Assembly: GCF_900964775.1 (NCBI RefSeq)
Contig: NC_041820.1
Location: forward strand, 16,728,501-16,792,500
From: Scleropages formosus
Taxonomy: Eukaryota; Chordata; Actinopteri; Osteoglossiformes; Osteoglossidae
DNA: 64,000 nt
Direction of reading: 5' to 3'
Shown: positions 58,663-64,000 of the stretch, piece by piece
Position numbering within the stretch: the first letter of the stretch is position 1
Layout: every line of letters starts with the position of its first letter
Made by a program: the position numbers and the translations under genes
The notes under the pieces: model-generated
Told to the model about the DNA's origin: nothing
Databases searched by the model: none
What the model saw: only the letters and a program-made list of their open reading frames with translations

Positions 58663-61600
58663 ATGGCTCTGTGCGGGGGTGTCGGAGCCGCGGCCTTACC
58701 CAGCGAGCTCATCGTCCACATATTCTCGTTCCTGTCGGCGCGGGACAAGCTGCGGGCCTCGGCCGTGTGCTCGCGCTGGAGGGAGTGTCTCTTCTACCCG
58801 GCGCTGTGGACGGAGCTCAAGCTGCGGGTCGGCGGGGGCTCCGCGTGCGACGAGACGCCCAAGCTCGAGTTCCTCATGCGGAAGTTCGGCTCCTTCGTGC
58901 GGGAGCTGCAGCTGGAGTTGGCCCCGGTGGACGGCTTCCTGCCGCTGCACGGCCACGGGGAGGCGGCGGGCACGGAGGCTTCGCAGAGCGGCGCCGGCGG
59001 GAGCTCCGAGCGCTGGAAGGACGCCATGAAGACGTACCTGGAGCAGGCGCTGTGTGTGCTCCGCGGGCTGCGCCATAACAGGTGAGCTCGGCCTGGGGGG
59101 ACAGCCTGGGGACACGGACGGCGCTCCTCGAGCAGGGTGACACTGTCTGTGACTGACTGTCAGTCACACAGTGACAGCGCTCCCATGATTCCCCTCTTCT
59201 TGTTGCAGTATGAATCGTGCGCTTGTCGCCGCTTTAATTTCTCTCTGTCCACCGGACCGGGGGCCCAACGACCGTGGAGGCACCGCAGCTGAGCGTTTCG
59301 TTTCCTGTGGCGACACGTCCTCTCTCTCTCTGTCCTCTGGGCCGCTAGGTTTTAAAATGACTGCTCGTTGTTCACCTTTGTTTTTCGCCATGACACTTTG
59401 CTAACGGTAACCAACTTTGCAATGGTTTACCCATTTCTGCGCACAAGCTCTTCTTACCATATCAATTCTCGGGCAAGTACCTTGATTCGAACCCACAACC
59501 TTCAGGTCGCGGGAGAGATGGCCCTAAGCACCGGGCTACAGCGAGCTACCTGGAAATCCCACCAGGGATGTGCTGTCAATGAGCAGCAGCAGGCCGTGAT
59601 GGAGCCTGTGGTCTGGTGAGGGTCCCAAGTTGAGCTGTCAGGGTGTTAAGGGAGCGATGGTGAGGAGCGCGGGGGTCCCGCCTGCCTTTGGGCTCTCGAC
59701 CCGTTCCCGTGTCCTGTCCGGTCCTTTCAGTCAGTTCGGCAGCCCTTTGTCCTCCATCAGTTTTGTTTGAGGGGAATACGCTGGATTTTCTGGTCCGGCG
59801 TGGAAAAGGGGGTTGGTGCGCAATACCCATTCTGCGTCGCGTGGCTGTTCGCTTTGCGAAAAGATGCAACACACCAGTGATTTGTATCACAGGAAGGAGC
59901 TTCTGTTTTGAGGAAGTAGCAGGGTGGCTGAGCGCAACGTAGCACCGCGTTCATTTCAAAGGGAAATGGCTTTCCGCCGTTTCCTTCGACATATCTAAGG
60001 TGTCTGTGTAGAGTCTGCGTGTTCTCCCCCTGTTTTCATGGGTTTCCTTCCACATGTGTCAGATGAAGTGGTGACTCTTAAGTGTGTGATTGACTGTTGT
60101 CCTGTCCGGAGCGTTCCCTGCCTCGCTCTCCGTGCTTCTGGGATAGACTCCGCTGCATTGGACAAGTGGTTTTTGATAATGGTGATTTATTTCTTTTTTT
60201 TTTTTTCTCTCCTCATTCTAAAAGTTAACTTGTTTATTGTAATAGCTCACAAAGGTTTGAATAATGAGCAATATTTACGTATACTTGTTACGAGAGATCA
60301 AATGGTCCTTTCCTGGTTTCTTTCCAGGAACCTTCGGAAGCTTAGGCTGTATGGAGACACTTGTATCCTGCAGGACGAGGGAGTGCTGGACACCTTTCAT
60401 CTCAATCAGGTTGATCAGGGTGGCAAGAAAATCAAAGAGTGAGTAATTTTGTAATGTTTAATAGTGCGCTTGGGGGTGGTCCTGCCTCTGACTAATCCCT
60501 GCCTGCTTATTTTGAAGAATTCAGCAGCTGTTTGAGGAGATCCTGGCCAACAGCAGGCAGTTGAAGTGGCTGTCTTCAGTCTTCATGCTGGGCATGGTGA
60601 CCCCCAACTCCCTGGCAGCGATGTCCAACATGAGTGCCAGCTTCCTGGAGCACCTGAGCCTGCTGGACAACCAGGTGCCGCCTCTGGTGCCAGCTGTGGA
60701 GCTGGAGCGCTTGCTGCACCTGCGGTCCCTGGCGGTGGACTTCTGCGACTTCAGCGCCACCATGTGCCGGCTGCTCTGTGGAAGAGATCACGCACCCTTG
60801 CACCGTCTTTCTCTGCTGCTCAATGGTGCCGCTCTACATAGCAAGCCCCTGGATGGCACGCCCTCTGATGACGACTGGAAGGCCTTGGTGAGACATAGTG
60901 CCAACCTGCGTGTCTACGTCATGGCCCTGGACATGGACAACCAAGACCTGCTGGCTGTGCTGAAGCCCAGCATACCTCTGGAGAGGATCCATTTCGACAG
61001 TTATTCCGCCCGCACCAGCGAGGCCACCGTGGAGCTCATTTCGCTGCAGTACCACAAGACCCTAACCCACTTCATCCTCATGAGGGATGATGCCGGCTTC
61101 CCGGACCTCAGCGACAACCGCAACGAAGACCCGCTGGTGTTGCTGGCATGGCGCTGTGTCCACCTGTCTGTGCTCGTTATCCATGGTGAGTGGCTGGGGA
61201 GGAAGATGATCTTTGCCAGCTTCTTTTCAGTACTCTCAGAGATTAGTTTGTTCCCGCTTGCGTGTGGCATGTGGCAAAGCAGGAAGTGCTGGTACTTCCT
61301 CCTGGGCTCTGCGTTTGGATGTTGCTTTGAATCCAGCTCAGTGTCTGTGGCGGTTGTATGTTGTGCCCGTGTGCTTATGAGTTTCTTCCAGGTGTTCCAG
61401 CTTCCTCCTACAGTCCAAAGATGTTTCAGGTGAATTGGTGACTACATTTTCCAGTTTGCACACACATGAGTGAATGTGTTGAGTGCCCGGTGATGGACTG
61501 TTGTTCCATCCAGTGCGCACTCTGCCTCAAACGCTGTGCTTCCGGGATAGGCTCCAGACCATTGCGACCCAACACTGGACAAACTATTGTTAATGCATGG

Positions 61601-61960
61601 GTGGATGGTTCCCCTTTGAAAGCTCTACCCTCCTCAGATCCAGATGGTAGGAGGACAGGAAACCTAACAGGGTCTGTGGGCTGTCTATCTGCAGGTTATA
61701 CGGTGTGGGCCCACAACCTCATTGCCATCTCCCGCCTGAGGGGCTCCAACTTGAAGGTGCTGGCAGTGTCCGAGGAGAGCATCGACTTCGACCCCGACCA
61801 GGCATTCTTCCTTGAGGAGGATCCTGTGCATAACCTTATCAAGGAGGTGTCCCAGGGCCTGGGCCGTGTCTGGCACCCCATGATGGACACCAGCATAGTC
61901 ATGAGCGAGCCCATGCAGCACTTCTTTCATGAAGTGCAGAGCTTCAGTGAGGGCATATAA
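58663..61960 (+). CDS. fbxo33: F-box only protein 33
   Basis: Four coding exons: 58663-59081, 60328-60438, 60518-61185 and 61695-61960 (stop TAA). All are GT-AG with matching phases, giving 487 aa from this start. The start is chosen because MALCGG matches the family and sits in a strong GCGGCCATGG context. However, the frame is open upstream to an ATG at 58405, and human FBXO33 (555 aa) also extends upstream. LPSELIVHIFSFLSARDKLR and RWRECLFYPALW form the F-box at about residues 12-50. The rest matches the leucine-rich substrate region: QIQQLFEEIL, PLERIHFDSY, FPDLSDNRNEDPLVLLAWRC and the tail VQSFSEGI. FBXO33 is an SCF ubiquitin-ligase receptor, and YB-1 is a reported human substrate. Confidence 0.95.
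59470..59560 (-). mobile_element. SINE head remnant in fbxo33 intron 1
   Basis: AAGTACCTTGATTCGAACCC and ACAACCTTCAGGTCGCGGG followed by GGCCCTAAGCACCGGGCTAC is a reversed tRNA-like head of the TTTATTCATTTAG-tailed family. Confidence 0.55.
59995..60175 (+). mobile_element. SINE remnant (GGGAGGAAACC-type family)
   Basis: GAGTCTGCGTGTTCTCCCCC, CATGGGTTTCCTTCCAC, then TGTCCTGTCCGGAGCGTTCC and TCTGGGATAGACTCC. These are the same blocks, in the opposite orientation, as the copy at 16690-17027. Confidence 0.65.
61345..61610 (+). mobile_element. SINE remnant (GGGAGGAAACC-type family) in fbxo33 intron 3
   Basis: GGTGTTCCAGCTTCCTCCTAC, CCAAAGATGTTTCAGGTG, then CCCGGTGATGGACTG and CTTCCGGGATAGGCTCCAG. 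This matches the family in the plus orientation. Confidence 0.7.
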
Positions 61961-64000
61961 CTCCTCCTTCAGCCCACCTCCCTTGTTCCAACCCCTGACT
62001 CTGCCCTCGTGTGTAAAAGCTATGCTGAATGCTCCTTTACACAATTAGCCCTGTCTCATTTTATATATACATTTTTTTGTTTTCTGTAGTGTGAACTAAC
62101 CCTTTATGTGCTGTGTTTAATCAGTATTAGCGCTATATTTATATCTATCTATATATCTTGCTTCTGAAGAGTATAGTTGGGTATTGGTTTAGTAGCTAAT
62201 GAGTGAGTGCAGGAAGGGCTTTTTTCCATGTCTGGCTTTTGAGATGTATGCTGCGTTTTTGTTTGTTGGCTTCTTATAAGGGAGTGTAGAGTTGCAGAAA
62301 GCTAAGTCTATCAGTTTATCCGTCCCTGCCTTTTAAGAAAATCATTTATACTCATTTACCTTGTGAAGCCTGAGGCATCCGGCCAAGGACGGAGCACTGA
62401 TGGATACTAGTACAGCCCTTCAGCCCTCTGGTTATTTTTTTTTTTTTTTTATTTTGTTATCGTTGTGTTTTCTTTTTTTCTTTTAAAACCATGTGTTAGT
62501 TCTTTGCGATGACGTTCAGGACAAAGTTCCTGCTGGTTTTCTTACCTGGATGTGTGGGTGTGTTGGTGTCGAGGCCTGTCCGCCCGTGACACAGTGTCAA
62601 AGGCTGGATAATTGGTTTTGCAGGCCTCAAGAGACCCCCCCCCCCCCCACTCCTCTTTGAGGGGAGGACTGATCACAAGACACTGCAGCTCCTTCCTGAA
62701 GTACTCCTGGTCTGTCTCAGGTAGGCACCACACGTGATGGTGGTGAGGATGACTGATCCATGAAGCAATTAGCCAGTCTTTCCATTTCCCCCCCCCCCCC
62801 CCCCCAGTCTTGAGTCACAGTTGCCTTGGACGTCCCCCCGTGTCCGTTTCAAGGTCTACCGGGTTTCATCTGCAGAGGAACATATGTTTGCTTGTTCCAT
62901 ATCTCAGGTACTTATATGATGAAGGCTTTGTTTCGTTCTGATCTGGGCTTGTGTGCCTGGGGGCTGAACACAGAGTGTTAAGAGAAGCTCATCCAAAACC
63001 TTAAAGTTGTTGTTGGTTTTTTTTTTTTTTTTTTTTTCCTCTCCTCCTCCCTCAGCAGCACTTATTCCCACAGTTTAGTTTTAAAAGTGACCATCTACAT
63101 TGTGTGTTCAACTTTTAATTTATTTTCTGTTGTGTATTTGCTGTTTTAAAGCTCAGTAGAGAGGGAATATGGTGCTTGTGTAGTATTAGAATGTGAATGT
63201 GATGCTAATGGCCTTTTAATGGCAAACCTGTTTGCTTCTTTTTCTGCAAAGGCCCCTGTAATGGCATATCCTTTTTTTAATTTTTTTTTTAAAAAAAAAA
63301 AAAAAACCCCTTTTGCGTGTCTGGATTAGTGAAGAAATAGTCTTCACAGCAGAGTACATCTCCAGAGGGGTTCCTATCCTGCAGGAGGGCTGATCCCCCG
63401 ATGTTGCGTGCAGAAAAGAACATTCCTCAAATCAGAGGGCATCAGTTAATGGTCTGGTTCAAAGACCGTAGTGTCTCTATCTTTCCTGCTGTATGTTTGA
63501 CTGTATCGGACCAAACCAAAGTGTTGAAAGGCCATTCAAGCTGAGAACATTCTGCTTTGGTTATGAACAATGTATGAACGAGTTAAAAGCACTTATACTC
63601 TGTTTTGAGTGTCCAGGGGAGGGGGTGGATTTCACTGGTCCAAAAATCTTTCAATCAGCCAGTGAAATATGCTGACCTGTTTGGTTGTCCTAGTTTGACT
63701 GCATGCGACTTTCCTCTTGAGACTAACTTAAAGCCAGTGGTTTCGCATGAAAGACAAAGATAAGGAGTAAGAGTGATGAAAAAGATGCATGTTAGCCGAG
63801 AGATTATTTCCTTACAGATTTGCATTTCTAATTTATCACACCAAAAAAAGGTGTGTACTGGCGTAACATACCGCGTACAAATTCTTAATCGGAATGGGTA
63901 AAGATAGGTCAGAAAGGGATGGCAGCATTCAACCCATCCTGTCATCTGCTAGCTACTAAATGCTCGTGCTGTGCCTAAACCCAGGTAGCTTTCAATACCT
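61961..64000 (+). other. Probable long 3' UTR and downstream flank of fbxo33
   Basis: AT-rich sequence with several homopolymers: T near 62435-62450, C near 62636-62649 and 62789-62805, T near 63019-63038, and an A run near 63290-63306. No gene and no named repeat was seen. The 3' end of fbxo33 could not be placed. Confidence 0.5.

Larger units (their letters stand above)
59082..60327 (+). other. fbxo33 intron 1
   Basis: Intron holding a reversed SINE remnant near 59470-59560 and a plus-strand SINE remnant near 59995-60175. No other gene was seen. Confidence 0.65.

Overview
The window is vertebrate nuclear DNA, almost certainly from a teleost fish. It has large introns with GT-AG splicing, dense CA/GT microsatellites, several families of tRNA-derived SINEs, Tc1-like transposons and a CR1/L2-type LINE. 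The commonest SINE ends in a CA/GT run and resembles a repeat I associate with bonytongues (arowana-like osteoglossomorphs). That last point is recollection and was not tested.

I recognise seven protein-coding genes, in this order: ralgapa1 (3' end only, +), insm2 (-, intronless), nfkbia (+), a broken psma6 relic (-), prorp (-), ppp2r3c (+), fam177a1 (-) and fbxo33 (+). Apart from fbxo33, both order and alternating strands match, as I recall it, the human chromosome 14q13 block RALGAPA1-INSM2-NFKBIA-PSMA6-PRORP-PPP2R3C-FAM177A1. The five genes that are complete and spliced were assembled exon by exon. Their phases agree at every junction, and the predicted proteins are close to human lengths: nfkbia 303 aa, prorp 582 aa, ppp2r3c 457 aa, fam177a1 206 aa. 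fbxo33 gives 487 aa from the start chosen here.

Layout. 1-8.6 kb: two last coding exons and 3' UTR of ralgapa1, with two decayed Tc1-like elements in its final intron. 8.6-18 kb: insm2 and its GC-rich upstream region, microsatellites and a 10-bp-unit minisatellite. 18-23 kb: SINE-rich spacer, then the nfkbia promoter with kappa-B-like sites. 23-25.2 kb: nfkbia. 25-34 kb: gene-poor spacer holding two recognisable decayed exons of psma6. 34-46.5 kb: prorp. 47.2-54.1 kb: ppp2r3c, head-to-head with prorp and carrying a LINE split by a small DNA transposon. 55.8-57.7 kb: fam177a1. 58.7-62 kb: fbxo33, head-to-head with fam177a1, then its 3' flank.

The genes share position rather than a pathway: Ral GTPase inactivation, neuroendocrine transcription, NF-kappaB inhibition, mitochondrial tRNA processing, PP2A regulation, a Golgi-linked protein and an SCF substrate receptor. 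I found no new multi-gene system, no CRISPR, no RNA gene, and no retroviral or Polinton-type fossil I could name. The most interesting signal is the in-place decay of psma6 inside an otherwise conserved gene block.
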